Of a stretch of DNA of 64,000 bases, positions 1 to 8,976 are shown in pieces. Each line of letters begins with the position of its first letter. Positions within the stretch are counted from its first letter, which is position 1. The stretch comes from an uncultured Acidimicrobiales bacterium (GTDB lineage Bacteria; Actinomycetota; Acidimicrobiia; Acidimicrobiales; SZUA-35), in assembly GCA_938021675.1 (NCBI GenBank), contig CALIFY010000038.1, positions 17,705-81,704 on the forward strand, read 5' to 3'. The notes beneath the pieces are model-generated. The model saw only the letters and a list, made by a program, of their open reading frames with translations, was not told the DNA's origin and ran no database searches. The position numbers and the translations under genes were made by a program.

Positions 1-554
1 GAACCCCGATCCCGCATCTTCAAACCCATCTCAACCACTCCTCGTTTTCCTGCAGAGGCAACCGGGCCATCGCCACGACGAACCGCACCGTTGCGACCAC
101 CTGTCCCCCCAACAGACCGATCATCACGCACCCATGACAAACATCACACAAGACACCACCGCTACCTCCGGGTTGCCAGCCCCGTGAATTTCCGCTTAGT
201 CGGAACCAGCTGTATAGGAATGAATCAACTGGCCACCCTGCGAACGTAAGAAAGCCGGCCAGGTAGGCGTCCTACTAAGAGATCAGCCGTGCGTCAGCCA
301 AGATACTTGCTCTTCAGTTCGGTCTCTTAGGCATTGCGTTTCGCAAAAAAGACTAACAGTGCGGCAATTACTGTCGGACCGACAACCACCAAAGCAACTA
401 TGAAGCACATCAAATAGGTTGCGACGCAGTAAACCAAAAACGCCCAACCCTATGGAAGGGAAGAACGAACGATTCAAGACCGCGACAAACAGACCGTAGC
501 GTCGAATGGACAAACGACGATACTGCAAATTTGCGAGATCACTCAATCAATGAG
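1..554. other. Gene-poor stretch downstream of trpE
   Basis: No gene that I can support lies here. The composition looks less GC-rich than the flanking operon. Short open frames exist, for example plus-strand codons 2-187 and a minus-strand frame at 283-546, but they lack a ribosome binding site, recognisable motifs and the expected third-position GC bias. Small inverted repeats are visible: CTGGCC/GGCCAG arms around 229-262 and GTAGG/CCTAC at 263-275. One of them may end transcription arriving from trpE. The left window edge may cut a gene whose end I cannot identify. Confidence 0.4.
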
Positions 555-2096
555 TCAACTAGCGGTCGATCGGCGATGGTTGGACATCGCTCTGGCCGGT
601 TCGATGGCGGCGAGCAGGGCCTTCGCTTTGTTCCAGCACTCAAGGTTCTCAAGCTCGGCGACACTATCAGCAACGACGCCGGCACCGGCCTGAACCGCCG
701 CACGTTCCGGGATTCGCCCCGGACCACAAAACATGGTTCGAATAGTGATTGCGGTGTCTAGATTGCCCGAAAAGTCCAGGTAACCGACAACTCCAGCGTA
801 TGGGCCACGTTTACTGGGCTCCAGCTCATCGATGATCTCCATGGCTCTCACTTTTGGGGCACCGGTCACCGTTCCGGCCGGCAGCGTGGCCCGAAGCACG
901 TCGATCACCGACGCGCCGTCGGCCAACCGGCCAGACACCTGGGAGGTGAGGTGCATCACATGGCTGTACCGTTCAAGCGCCATCATCTCGTCGACCTGTA
1001 ACGAGCCATATTCGACCACCCGGCCAAGGTCGTTACGGGCAAGATCGACGAGCATCACGTGCTCGGCCCGTTCTTTGGGGTCCTCTGCCAGCTCGGCGGC
1101 CATCAACCGGTCATGCTCCTCGGTTCGACCCCGTCGCCTGGTACCGGCGATCGGCCGCGAGATGACACGCCCGTCCTGCACTTGCACGAGAGGCTCCGGC
1201 GAGCAGCCGACGATGGTCAACTGAGGCTGGCGGATGAAGTACATGTACGGGCTCGGATTGAGCTGACGAAGCGCCCGGTAAACGTCGAGTGGCTCGGCCC
1301 GTAGATCGATATCGAAACGTTTCGACAACACGACCTGGAAAATGTCGCCCGCTCGAACGTACTCTTTCGCGGCCTCTACTGCAGCCATGTACATATCCGA
1401 GCTGATAGACGTGGCAAACGAATCCGGATCTAGACCATCGTCGATATCGCCGATATCAGGAGTTGCCAGCATCGGCTCGGCCAAGGGCCGAGCCCCGTCG
1501 GCGGCCAATTGATCGAGCCGCGCTACCGCGTCGTCGTAGGCCGCGTCGATACTCGACTCGCTCTCATCGTCGCCCAATAGTGCAACCGACACCAGGGTCA
1601 CACGTTGCCGCCAATGATCGAAGACCGCAAGATCGCCGATCACGTCGAGAACGGCATCGGGGAAACCGGCCTCGTCGGTTGGAACATCTGGAAGGTGCTC
1701 CACTTCCCGCACGACGTCGTACCCCAGGTAGCCGACGAGACCAGCGGTCAACGGCGGCAGGTCGGGCAAACGGGGAGCGCGGTATCGATCGAGTAAGGCC
1801 TCCACAACGGCCAACACCCCCCGATTCGTCGGCAGGTCGGTGTCGGGCAGCGAACCAACGATCTCAACGTCGTTGCCCCTGGCGACCAACGATGCGTGAG
1901 GACGGCGTCCGACGAAACTGAACCGGCTCCAACGCTCCCCGTTCTCCACCGACTCAAGGCAGAAGCCAGGCTGTTCGCCGACACAACGGAGATAGGCGGC
2001 AAGCGGTGTCGTCAGATCGGCAAGCAGTTCCCGGTGGACGGGAATGGCCCGATACTCGCGGGCCAAGGTTCGGAACTGGTCTCGGGATGTTGTCAT
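555..2096 (-). CDS. trpE: Anthranilate synthase component I
   Basis: Converts chorismate to anthranilate with ammonia from the TrpG subunit; this is the first committed step of tryptophan synthesis and is cytoplasmic. About 513 residues, normal for the family. The tryptophan-feedback motif of the LLES type is visible as CLESVE at about residues 46-51. The chorismate-binding half carries RPIAGTRRRG and GTVTGAPKVRAME. I chose the ATG at 2096 (MTTSRDQF) because a longer frame to 2192 would run into the end of hisI, 25 bp upstream. It is the last gene of the his cluster. trpG and the other trp genes are not in the window, so trpE appears to be expressed with histidine genes, an arrangement seen in other Actinobacteria. 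Confidence 0.97.
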   Translation of the reverse strand: MTTSRDQFRTLAREYRAIPVHRELLADLTTPLAAYLRCVGEQPGFCLESVENGERWSRFSFVGRRPHASLVARGNDVEIVGSLPDTDLPTNRGVLAVVEALLDRYRAPRLPDLPPLTAGLVGYLGYDVVREVEHLPDVPTDEAGFPDAVLDVIGDLAVFDHWRQRVTLVSVALLGDDESESSIDAAYDDAVARLDQLAADGARPLAEPMLATPDIGDIDDGLDPDSFATSISSDMYMAAVEAAKEYVRAGDIFQVVLSKRFDIDLRAEPLDVYRALRQLNPSPYMYFIRQPQLTIVGCSPEPLVQVQDGRVISRPIAGTRRRGRTEEHDRLMAAELAEDPKERAEHVMLVDLARNDLGRVVEYGSLQVDEMMALERYSHVMHLTSQVSGRLADGASVIDVLRATLPAGTVTGAPKVRAMEIIDELEPSKRGPYAGVVGYLDFSGNLDTAITIRTMFCGPGRIPERAAVQAGAGVVADSVAELENLECWNKAKALLAAIEPARAMSNHRRSTAS

Positions 2097-2121
2097 GGCG
2101 CGAGCTCGATCGGCCCGCCGC

Positions 2122-2478
2122 TCACGATCCGAAGGGTCGGTAGAAGCACGAGTACTCACCGGTGTGGCAAGCTCCGTCCCCTTCCTGTTCAACCTGAAAC
2201 AGGAGCGTGTCGCCGTCGCAATCGAAGCTGGCGTTACGGATCCACTGCCGATCGCCAGACGTGTCTCCCTTGCGCCACACTTCCTGGCGCGACCGGCTCC
2301 AGAAGACGGTCCGTCCTTCGGTCAGCGACATATCGAGGGTCTCGGCGTTCATCCATGCCATCATCAACACTTGTCCAGACTCGTGGTCTTGGACGACGGC
2401 GGCGACAAGACCATCATCGTTGTAGCGGACGGCCTCCCGTTGTTCTGGCGTTGCATCGATCGGTGTTGCGTCTGGCAT
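2122..2478 (-). CDS. hisI: Phosphoribosyl-AMP cyclohydrolase
   Basis: Opens the purine ring of phosphoribosyl-AMP, step 3 of histidine synthesis, in the cytoplasm. The zinc and magnesium ligands are all present: the DCDGD loop and the CHTGEYSC motif near the C terminus. [14 protein letters not shown] is the usual substrate-binding stretch. From the ATG at 2478 the protein has 118 residues, typical of a HisI without a fused HisE. A TTG at 2541 would add 21 residues with no family match and no Shine-Dalgarno sequence. A TATCCT box lies exactly 7 nt before the chosen ATG, so this gene may have its own leaderless promoter inside the operon. hisE is not in the window. Confidence 0.95.
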   Translation of the reverse strand: MPDATPIDATPEQREAVRYNDDGLVAAVVQDHESGQVLMMAWMNAETLDMSLTEGRTVFWSRSRQEVWRKGDTSGDRQWIRNASFDCDGDTLLFQVEQEGDGACHTGEYSCFYRPFGS

Positions 2479-2485
2479 GGGAGGG

Positions 2486-2491
2486 AGGATA
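2486..2491 (-). promoter_or_regulatory. Candidate -10 box of a leaderless hisI-trpE transcript
   Basis: TATCCT on the minus strand, followed by 7 nt and then the hisI ATG. The interval is pyrimidine-rich and holds no Shine-Dalgarno sequence. Similar TANNNT boxes at 6-9 nt occur before several other starts in this window. No clear -35 element was identified. Confidence 0.35.
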
Positions 2492-2558
2492 TCGCGATGG
2501 TTAGAGGCCGACGGCGGAAATTCGGCCGTCGGTTCTGCCAAAGAAACGGTCGGAACGA

Positions 2559-2960
2559 CTAAAGATAGAGACCGGTGTGCGATGAATCGAGGCGTTCGGC
2601 AGCCACTGCGTGGATGTCACGTTCGCGAAGGATGATGTAGTCGTGACCACCGACCTCGACCTCGTATCGATCCTCCGGATTGAACAAGACGCGATCGCCG
2701 ACCTCCATTGAACGAACACTCGAACCGGCTCCCACCACTTCAGCCCACGTCAGCCGCTTACCGACCTGAGCCGTGGCCGGGATCAGAATGCCACCGGTCG
2801 ACTTACGTTCGCCGTCTGGACCCTCGAGCTGGACGAGGATTCGGTCGTTCAACATCTTGATCGGCAACCGGTCCCGATCCTTTTTCGAGCGGGGAGCGGG
2901 AGAAGGCAGATCCTCCGCCGCCGTTTCCCCACCGGTTGTCACCGACTCTGATGCTGACAA
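2559..2960 (-). CDS. GroES-like (Cpn10 family) protein in the his operon
   Basis: A Cpn10-fold protein of about 133 residues. The core starts at [10 protein letters not shown] and continues through [32 protein letters not shown] and [13 protein letters not shown], ending in TGLYL. It resembles the Actinobacteria-specific GroES paralogue rather than the canonical GroES of a groESL operon: no groEL is adjacent, and there is a charged N-terminal extension of about 35 residues. The TTG start at 2960 is preceded by GGAGAG at good spacing; a longer frame to 3017 lacks this. It lies between hisF and hisI on the same strand. Its role is unknown; co-chaperone activity is inferred from fold only. Confidence 0.82.
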   Translation of the reverse strand: MSASESVTTGGETAAEDLPSPAPRSKKDRDRLPIKMLNDRILVQLEGPDGERKSTGGILIPATAQVGKRLTWAEVVGAGSSVRSMEVGDRVLFNPEDRYEVEVGGHDYIILRERDIHAVAAERLDSSHTGLYL

Positions 2961-3044
2961 GATGACTCTCCAACAACGCGATCGTCCACTCCCTACGAGC
3001 TGCAAGGAGATCGACAAGGGTAGGCGGCACGAACGGCCAGGCCA

Positions 3045-3866
3045 CTACCCTGGCCCAGGTACCGCACCGGTTACCGATGGACGAACCGAAATCCCGGCGC
3101 TACGAAGTGCCGACTTAGCGTCGGCCACCGTTGCCTCGCCGAAGTGAAAGATGCTGGCGGCAAGAACGGCGTCGGCAGAGCCTTTTGTCACTCCGGCCGC
3201 CAGATCTTCGACACTGCCGACGCCGCCCGAGGCGATGACGGGGACCGTCACCCGATCGGCAACCGCTCGTGTCATCTCGTGATCGAACCCTTCCCGAGTT
3301 CCGTCTCGGTCCATAGAGGTCAACAGAATCTCCCCGGCCCCAAGCTCGACCACTCGTTCCGCCCAAGCGACGACATCGATCCCGGCCGGCCGACGACCAC
3401 CATGGGTGTACACCTCGAAACCAGACGGAAACCGGGAAGATGCCTCGCTGGACCGGTCTTGTTCCGGACGACGGCCATCGATGGCCACAACGCAGCACTG
3501 GGCCCCAAACTCGGCGGAGATCTCGCTTACCAGTTCTGGACGGTCGACCGCAGCCGAGTTGACAGACACTTTGTCCGCCCCGGCTCGCAGCAACTTTCGG
3601 GCATCATCGACCGAGCGAATACCACCACCGATGGTGAACGGAATGAACACCTGCTCGGACACTGCGGCGGCCATGGACACCGTGGTCTCTCGCTCTTCAT
3701 GGGTCGCCCCAATGTCGAGGAACACCAGCTCATCAGCGCCTTGGGCGTCGTAGATGGCGGCGAGTTCGACCGGATCCCCGGCATCGCGAAGATCCACGAA
3801 GTTTACCCCCTTGACCACTCGACCTCCGGAGACGTCAAGACACGGGATGACGCGCACAACCCTCAC
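3045..3866 (-). CDS. hisF: Imidazole glycerol phosphate synthase, cyclase subunit
   Basis: Uses ammonia delivered by HisH to close the imidazole ring, giving IGP and AICAR. It is a TIM barrel. The N-terminal [16 protein letters not shown] carries the catalytic Asp (CLD). The second half shows LTSMDRDGT with the second catalytic Asp, and phosphate-binding loops such as FTIGGGI and ASGGVG. About 273 residues from the GTG at 3866, which has AGCGAGG upstream; an in-frame GTG at 3905 would overlap the end of hisA and lacks a matching N terminus. A 15-20 residue insert rich in E, R and S (around [11 protein letters not shown]) makes it slightly longer than the usual 253-258. Confidence 0.97.
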   Translation of the reverse strand: MRVVRVIPCLDVSGGRVVKGVNFVDLRDAGDPVELAAIYDAQGADELVFLDIGATHEERETTVSMAAAVSEQVFIPFTIGGGIRSVDDARKLLRAGADKVSVNSAAVDRPELVSEISAEFGAQCCVVAIDGRRPEQDRSSEASSRFPSGFEVYTHGGRRPAGIDVVAWAERVVELGAGEILLTSMDRDGTREGFDHEMTRAVADRVTVPVIASGGVGSVEDLAAGVTKGSADAVLAASIFHFGEATVADAKSALRSAGISVRPSVTGAVPGPG

Positions 3867-3885
3867 TTCGAACCTCGCTCCGCTG

Positions 3886-4659
3886 TCATCTCTCGACTCT
3901 CCCACCGTTCAGGGCGGCCAGCGCCGACCCCACCGTCACCGAGCCCTCGTACAACGCTCGGCCAACGATGACCCCGGCGAACGACCGGGGGACCCCGTCG
4001 ACGTCGGCCGAGATGCCAGCAAGAGTCTTCAGATGTTCGGCCGAGCCGACACCCCCAGACGCCACGACCGGGATCGACGTGGTAGCCAACAGGGCGGACA
4101 GGCCGTCGACGTCGGGCCCGGCCAAGGTTCCATCTCGACTGATTTCGGTGACAACTAAGGCATCGACACCGGCCGCCGCGAATTGGTGGGCCATCTCCGA
4201 CACGGTTTTGCCGGTGTGTTCGGTCCAGCCATGGGTTGCCACCTCTCCCCCGTTGGCGTCGAGACCAACCGCTACCCGGTGCCCATCGTGACACAGTTGG
4301 TCCACCAACTCCGGTTGCTCGATGGCTGCGGTACCGACTACCACTCGCCACACACCAAGATCGAACAGCGCTCCGGCCGCCTCAACCGATCGGACCCCAC
4401 CGCCGACTTGGACCGGGACATCAACCGCGTCGCAGATCGAACCTATTACCGGACGGTTGGTCGGCTCGCCGGTCCGGGCGGCGTCCAAATCGACGACGTG
4501 AAGCACCTCGGCGCCCTCGGCGACGAACGCCGATGCCTGAGCAACGGGGTCGTCCGCATAGGTCGTTTCCTGGTCGTAGTCGCCCTGATAGAGACGGACA
4601 CAGCGACCACCGCGTAAATCTATAGCAGGGAACAACACCGGGCTCGGTGGCAGGGTCAT
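3886..4659 (-). CDS. hisA: ProFAR isomerase (HisA)
   Basis: Isomerises ProFAR to PRFAR, step 4 of histidine synthesis. It is a TIM barrel homologous to HisF. Visible hallmarks are [14 protein letters not shown] at the N terminus with the catalytic Asp, VQVGGGVRS, and TEISRDGT with the second Asp. About 257 residues. The ATG at 4659 overlaps the hisH stop as ATGA, which fixes the start. In Actinobacteria a HisA can double as PriA, acting in tryptophan synthesis too. This is possible here because trpE sits in the same operon and no trpF is seen, but the sequence alone does not decide it. Confidence 0.96.
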   Translation of the reverse strand: MTLPPSPVLFPAIDLRGGRCVRLYQGDYDQETTYADDPVAQASAFVAEGAEVLHVVDLDAARTGEPTNRPVIGSICDAVDVPVQVGGGVRSVEAAGALFDLGVWRVVVGTAAIEQPELVDQLCHDGHRVAVGLDANGGEVATHGWTEHTGKTVSEMAHQFAAAGVDALVVTEISRDGTLAGPDVDGLSALLATTSIPVVASGGVGSAEHLKTLAGISADVDGVPRSFAGVIVGRALYEGSVTVGSALAALNGGRVER

Positions 4660-5288
4660 GCTGAACTCCGACAAAGGTCGACAAAATTGGAAAGTAGCCG
4701 CAGACCGGCGGTCGCTGACTTCTCCGGATGGAACTGCGTGGCGTAGACGTTGTCTTTTGCCGCGGCGGCGACGATGGACCCGCCATAGTCGGTCGTAGCG
4801 ATGACGTCGGACGACATCTCCGGAGCCAAGCTGTGCACAAAGTAGACCCATGACTCATCGAGGCCAGCCAGCAGCGGGTGGTCTTCACAGCGCAACTGGT
4901 TCCACTGCATCTGAGGTCGTTTGACCGTCTCGGGGAGCCACTGAATCTGACCGGAAAGCAGTCCGAGCCCATCGACCGTCGGCGCTTCGGCCGACCCCTG
5001 GTACAGCATCTGCATGCCGACACAAATGCCGATGAAGGGCTGTCCTCTCTCGGCTACCTTTATCGCCTGATCGGCCAATCCGGTCCGGACGAGCGCATCC
5101 ATCGAGGCGCCAAAATGCCCGACGCCGGGCAGGACGACACCATCGGCGTGCTCGATCAGGTTCGGGTCGGCGGTGAGCGTCGCGTCGGCACCGACATACT
5201 CCAATGCTTTCTGGGCGGAACGAAGGTTGCCGATGCCGTAGTCGAGAACCGCCAACCGAGGCGCTGTCGGCGAGGGGGCGTCGACCAC
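4656..5288 (-). CDS. hisH: Imidazole glycerol phosphate synthase, glutaminase subunit
   Basis: Class I glutamine amidotransferase that feeds ammonia to HisF. The triad is intact: nucleophile Cys at about residue 89 in GICVGMQML, and His and Glu at about 187 and 189 in QFHPEKS. The N-terminal LDYGIGNLRS and PGVGHFG are typical. 210 residues from the GTG at 5288, whose first base is shared with the last base of the hisB TAG stop (TAGTG), so translation is coupled. The 3' end overlaps hisA by 4 bp. Confidence 0.97.
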   Translation of the reverse strand: MVDAPSPTAPRLAVLDYGIGNLRSAQKALEYVGADATLTADPNLIEHADGVVLPGVGHFGASMDALVRTGLADQAIKVAERGQPFIGICVGMQMLYQGSAEAPTVDGLGLLSGQIQWLPETVKRPQMQWNQLRCEDHPLLAGLDESWVYFVHSLAPEMSSDVIATTDYGGSIVAAAAKDNVYATQFHPEKSATAGLRLLSNFVDLCRSSA

Positions 5289-5896
5289 TACAACACTTCT
5301 TTCGTCGATGGAATATCTTCCCCCTCGATGCGGACCGCGTCGCGCAAACAACGGGCGAGGCCTTTGAACGCAGCCTCGATGATGTGATGGACATTCCGGC
5401 CATGCTTGAGGGTGACATGAAGGGTAATACCGGCATTGGCAGCGAAACTTTGCATCGCATGCTCGGCCAGCGAAGGGTCGAACGGCGGCGTTCCGAGCGG
5501 TACCGCTTGTGGCAGTTCCACGTTCCATACAAAAAACGGTCGGCCGGAAAGGTCGAGCGCCACTTCGACCAATGCTTCGTCGAGGGGATACAGACCACTG
5601 GCGAACCGACGGACACCCGCCTTATCGCCCAACGCCTCAGCGAACGCCTGCCCTAGCAAGATTGCGCTGTCTTCTACCGTATGGTGACTGTCCACCTCGA
5701 GATCGCCCTCGGCCTTGATCGCCAAATCGAAGCCGCCGTGACGGCCGAGCTGATCGAGCATGTGATCGAAGAAGGGAAGCCCGGTCGATATCTCGGTCCG
5801 GCCAGAGCCGTCGAGATCGAGGCTGACATCGACCGAGGTCTCCGCCGTGGATCGGGAGGCAGTACTTATTCTTGTCGCAGTGCTTCTTGTCGTCAT
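5288..5896 (-). CDS. hisB: Imidazoleglycerol-phosphate dehydratase
   Basis: Dehydrates IGP to imidazole acetol phosphate, using manganese. Metal-binding signatures are FFDHMLDQLGRHGGFD and DSHHTVED in the first half, and HHIIEAAFKG in the second. 202 residues, the size of the monofunctional enzyme without the phosphatase domain found in E. coli HisB. The N terminus has about 18 low-complexity S/T/R residues before the domain. It sits 21 bp after hisC. Confidence 0.97.
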   Translation of the reverse strand: MTTRSTATRISTASRSTAETSVDVSLDLDGSGRTEISTGLPFFDHMLDQLGRHGGFDLAIKAEGDLEVDSHHTVEDSAILLGQAFAEALGDKAGVRRFASGLYPLDEALVEVALDLSGRPFFVWNVELPQAVPLGTPPFDPSLAEHAMQSFAANAGITLHVTLKHGRNVHHIIEAAFKGLARCLRDAVRIEGEDIPSTKEVL

Positions 5897-5917
5897 GGAA
5901 ACGTCCGGTCGGGAGAG

Positions 5918-7012
5918 CTATTCATGTCGTGGCGACTCCAGTATGTCGTCCAGGGCGTCGAGAAAACGACCGTTCTCCGCCGGCGTGCCGACCGTCACCC
6001 GAAGACAGCCATCGAGATGTTCCCATCGTGCGGTGTTGCGCACCAGAATCGAGCGCTCGACCAATTCCTGCCAAACCAAGTCCCCGCTTCCACCTGGGCG
6101 AAACAGAACGAAGTTGGCGCCAGATGGCCACACCTCAACGCCGAGCCGGCGGAGACCAGCCTCGATTCGGCCACGTTCCTCAACGATCCCGGCAACCCTG
6201 GCCGTCATGGCGTCTACAAACGACAGAGCGGCCAGACCGGCTGCCTGCTTCATGGCATCGAGATGATACGGGAGCACGACGAGATTCAGTTTTGCCACAA
6301 GCCACGCCGGGCCGAGCAAGTAGCCAAGTCGGGCACCAGCCATGGCCCACGTCTTGGAGTACGTCTTTGTCACCACGAGGGGTACATCCTCGCCGAGGAG
6401 GGTCGTCGCCGACCACGGGGCGAACTCACCGTATGCCTCGTCGACCACCAGCAATCCGCCGGTCTCCGCTACCGCTTCCAGCACCGTCTCGACGGTTGCT
6501 CGCGGTTCGACGATGCCGGTGGGGTTGTTTGGCGAACACAGGAACGTCACAGCCGGACGGTCGGCTCGCACTGCGTCGGCGGCGGCGCCTGGATCGAGGG
6601 TGAAGTCACCGCGACGCGTCCTGCGCTTGGGCCTGGCGCCGGTGATGGTGGCCAAGTGTGAGTGGAGGGCGTAGGTCGGCTCGAAGCTCAAGGTGGTTCG
6701 TCCGGCGCCAGCGAACGTCAGCAGTACCGTTTGAAGTACTTCGTTCGATCCGTTCGCCGCAAACACCTGCTCTGGCCCCAGGTCGTACAGCGCACCGATC
6801 GCCGTCCGCAGGGCGATGGCGGATCGATCTGGGTAACGATGCCATTCCAAAGCCGAAACGGCATCGGCCACGGCTTGGGAAAACTCCGGTGGTGGTGCGC
6901 TCGGCGCCTCGTTGGTGTTGAGCCGAACGTCGACCTGGACCTGCGGAGAGTGATATCCCTCCAGGGTCACCAAATCATCTCGAACCGAAGGTCGCAGCAC
7001 GGGACCGGTCAC
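5918..7012 (-). CDS. hisC: Histidinol-phosphate aminotransferase
   Basis: PLP-dependent transfer of an amino group from glutamate to imidazole acetol phosphate. It has the type I aminotransferase fold. Substrate and PLP motifs are NTNEAP near the N terminus, ANGSNEVL, SPNNPTG, VDEAYGEF, the Schiff-base lysine in TKTYSKTWAMAGARLGY, and the C-terminal RVTVGT. 364 residues. The GTG start at 7012 overlaps the hisD stop as GTGA. Confidence 0.97.
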   Translation of the reverse strand: MTGPVLRPSVRDDLVTLEGYHSPQVQVDVRLNTNEAPSAPPPEFSQAVADAVSALEWHRYPDRSAIALRTAIGALYDLGPEQVFAANGSNEVLQTVLLTFAGAGRTTLSFEPTYALHSHLATITGARPKRRTRRGDFTLDPGAAADAVRADRPAVTFLCSPNNPTGIVEPRATVETVLEAVAETGGLLVVDEAYGEFAPWSATTLLGEDVPLVVTKTYSKTWAMAGARLGYLLGPAWLVAKLNLVVLPYHLDAMKQAAGLAALSFVDAMTARVAGIVEERGRIEAGLRRLGVEVWPSGANFVLFRPGGSGDLVWQELVERSILVRNTARWEHLDGCLRVTVGTPAENGRFLDALDDILESPRHE

Positions 7013-8391
7013 CGATCAAGCCCCTCGGCGGTCGACCCATCATCGGCTGGCGCATCGTCAGTCCGATCTCCATCTACCGAAGCACTGGGAGCGGCGAGTG
7101 CTTCGAGTCGAAGCCGAACCGACTCGGCGTGGGCCGACAGCCCTTCCTGCTCGGCCATCGTTATGACATGGGGACCGAGCCGGGAGATCCCCTCTGCGGT
7201 CATCGTCACCACGTGATGGTCTTTCTGGAAATCCGACACGGTAAGGGCGCTGGAGAAACGGGCCGAACCGTAGGTGGGCAACACGTGACTCGGCCCCGCG
7301 AGATAATCTCCCACCGACGCTGGGGCCCAAGATCCACAGAAGATCGCACCTGCGTTGTCGACGACGCCGGCAAGCTTCGCCGCATCTTGACATTGCAGTT
7401 CGAGATGCTCGGGAGCTATCGCGTTGACCACCATCATCGCTTCGATCGGACCGTCGACCAGGGCGGCATAACCCCCCTCAGCCAGCGTGGCTCGGATGTC
7501 ATCACTCCGTGGCGAGGCCTCGACCAGTTCTTTCCCCCGGGCGCACACCGCGTCGGCCAACTCCTCATCCCAAGTGACCAGCCACGCCAGACCGTCCGGC
7601 CCGTGCTCGGCCTGCAGGATGACGTCGATGGCAACGTACTCGACGGTGGCAGTGTTATCGGCGACCACAACAACTTCGGATGGGCCAGCAAAGGCGGCGG
7701 CAACCCCCACATCGCCGGCGACTTCCTGCTTTGCCAATGCCACATAGACGTTGCCGGGTCCAGCAATCACATCGACAGCCGGTACCGACTCGGTCCCGTA
7801 TGCCATGGCGGCGATGGCTTGAGCACCGCCGACGGCGAAGACTCGGGACACCCCGGAGAGCCGGGCCGCAGCCAACACCGAGGGGGCGATTCCGCCGTGT
7901 TCGGCGCTCGGCGGCACACACAAGATGATCTCCTCGACGCCGGCCGTCTTGGCCGGGACCGCGGTCATCAACACCGTCGACGGATACTCGGCCCTCCCGC
8001 CGGGAACATACAGTCCGGCACGGCGAACGGGTCGCTGGTAGGCGTCGATCCGAAGCCCAGGGCTCTCGACCACGGCCGGGGCGCGCAACTGGTGGGCGTG
8101 AAACCGGGCAATGCCTTCGATGGCGTGGTGAAACGCTTGGGCCAGCTCCGGGTCCAATGACTCGACCGCAGCGTCGAGTTGGGAGGCGGGCACTTCAACG
8201 GCATCGAGGTCAACCCGGTCGAACGATGCGGTCAGTTCGACGAGGGCATCGTCGCCCTCGGACCGAACCCGAGCGATCAGCTCACGGACCGCGGCCCGGG
8301 GTTCTTCCCCGGCGATTGTTGGGCGGGGCAGCTGGGAAGCGATTTCCGCTTCGGAACCACATTGCCCTCGGAGATCGAGACGGTTCAGCAC
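7009..8391 (-). CDS. hisD: Histidinol dehydrogenase
   Basis: Zinc enzyme that oxidises L-histidinol to histidine in two NAD-dependent steps. Motifs include YVPGGRAEYPSTVLM, AGPGNVYV, GPSEVVVVAD, EHGPDG and APEHLEL. The GTG at 8391 has AAAGGA upstream at good spacing and starts the recognisable N terminus (LNRLDLRG). The frame stays open far upstream, but those residues are unrelated and cross the divergent small gene. 460 residues, with a C-terminal tail rich in D, A and S that lengthens it beyond the usual 430. It is the first gene of the operon; the promoter should lie in 8392-8509. Confidence 0.96.
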   Translation of the reverse strand: MLNRLDLRGQCGSEAEIASQLPRPTIAGEEPRAAVRELIARVRSEGDDALVELTASFDRVDLDAVEVPASQLDAAVESLDPELAQAFHHAIEGIARFHAHQLRAPAVVESPGLRIDAYQRPVRRAGLYVPGGRAEYPSTVLMTAVPAKTAGVEEIILCVPPSAEHGGIAPSVLAAARLSGVSRVFAVGGAQAIAAMAYGTESVPAVDVIAGPGNVYVALAKQEVAGDVGVAAAFAGPSEVVVVADNTATVEYVAIDVILQAEHGPDGLAWLVTWDEELADAVCARGKELVEASPRSDDIRATLAEGGYAALVDGPIEAMMVVNAIAPEHLELQCQDAAKLAGVVDNAGAIFCGSWAPASVGDYLAGPSHVLPTYGSARFSSALTVSDFQKDHHVVTMTAEGISRLGPHVITMAEQEGLSAHAESVRLRLEALAAPSASVDGDRTDDAPADDGSTAEGLDR

Positions 8392-8509
8392 TGGATATGT
8401 CCTTTCCCGGAGCAGTAGCGCGGCCGACGCCCTCGCCTGCCCTCTATCGACGGTAGCGTGGGCGACCCGAGCTGGTACCTGAATTCGTCCGTGAGAGGAA
8501 ATCGTCACC

Positions 8510-8698
8510 ATGCCCCTCGATACGAGCGCGCTGAGTGCCTTATCTGCGACCCTCGACGAACTTACGACCCGGTTAGGCGAGGTGTCCCGCGGCGCGGACC
8601 CTGAAGACGACGCGTTGTCCGATCTGCTCGAAGTGGAACGGCAACTGCAAACTTCAAGCCGAAGATTGACCAAGATAGTCACCCGTGTAACCCGCTGA
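8510..8698 (+). CDS. Small acidic/helical protein of unknown function
   Basis: 62 residues, divergent from hisD. A Shine-Dalgarno sequence (GAGAGGAA) precedes the ATG, and a strong hairpin follows the stop, so it looks like a real transcription unit. The sequence suggests two amphipathic helices: SALSATLDELTTRLGEV with an acidic linker, then LLEVERQLQTSSRRLTKIV ending in a basic tail. There is no signal peptide, Cys or known motif. I do not recognise it. It might be a small regulator or scaffold; no function should be assigned. Confidence 0.6.
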   Translation: MPLDTSALSALSATLDELTTRLGEVSRGADPEDDALSDLLEVERQLQTSSRRLTKIVTRVTR

Positions 8699-8764
8699 CA
8701 TTCCGTCTTATGTGCACCAACAACAACGGGCAACGTTAGGCAAATTAGGTAAGGCCAAAAACAA

Positions 8765-8796
8765 CGTCGGCGCCCCGAATAAACGGGGCGCCGACG
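8765..8796 (+). terminator. Perfect 13-bp hairpin after the small gene
   Basis: Arms at 8765-8777 and 8784-8796 pair perfectly around a 6-nt AATAAA loop; the stem is almost all G and C. It lies 67 bp after the small gene and before mshD. There is no T-tract, as is common for actinobacterial terminators, so it could also be an RNA-stabilising structure. Confidence 0.6.
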
Positions 8797-8964
8797 GCGC
8801 GAATCGGGGCGGCGGATCCCCGATTTCGCTGCTACCAGGTGGCGGGAACCTGGTGACGAGAACAGTAATTGACCCGACCCAAGAGGTGGGTGATATTGAC
8901 AAAAAAAGATGGTCGGATAGGTGGATAGCCGTCGCAGGTCCGACAAGCACCGCTCGCCAACCGG

Positions 8965-8970
8965 TAACGT
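8965..8970 (+). promoter_or_regulatory. Candidate -10 box of a leaderless mshD transcript
   Basis: TAACGT lies 6 nt before the GTG of mshD, with no Shine-Dalgarno sequence between. CGACAA at 8941-8946 is a possible -35 with an 18-bp spacer. An alternative TTGACA at 8896-8901 lies further upstream. Confidence 0.35.
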
Positions 8971-8976
8971 ATGTAG

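Noticed and set aside
2..187. Plus-strand open frame at the left edge
   Set aside because: Low-complexity H/P/T-rich translation, all three plus frames are partly open here, and no family features.
283..546. Minus-strand 87-codon open frame
   Set aside because: TTG start, no ribosome binding site, no motif, composition unlike nearby genes.
5681..6661. Long plus-strand frame under hisB/hisC
   Set aside because: Antisense shadow of clear his genes.
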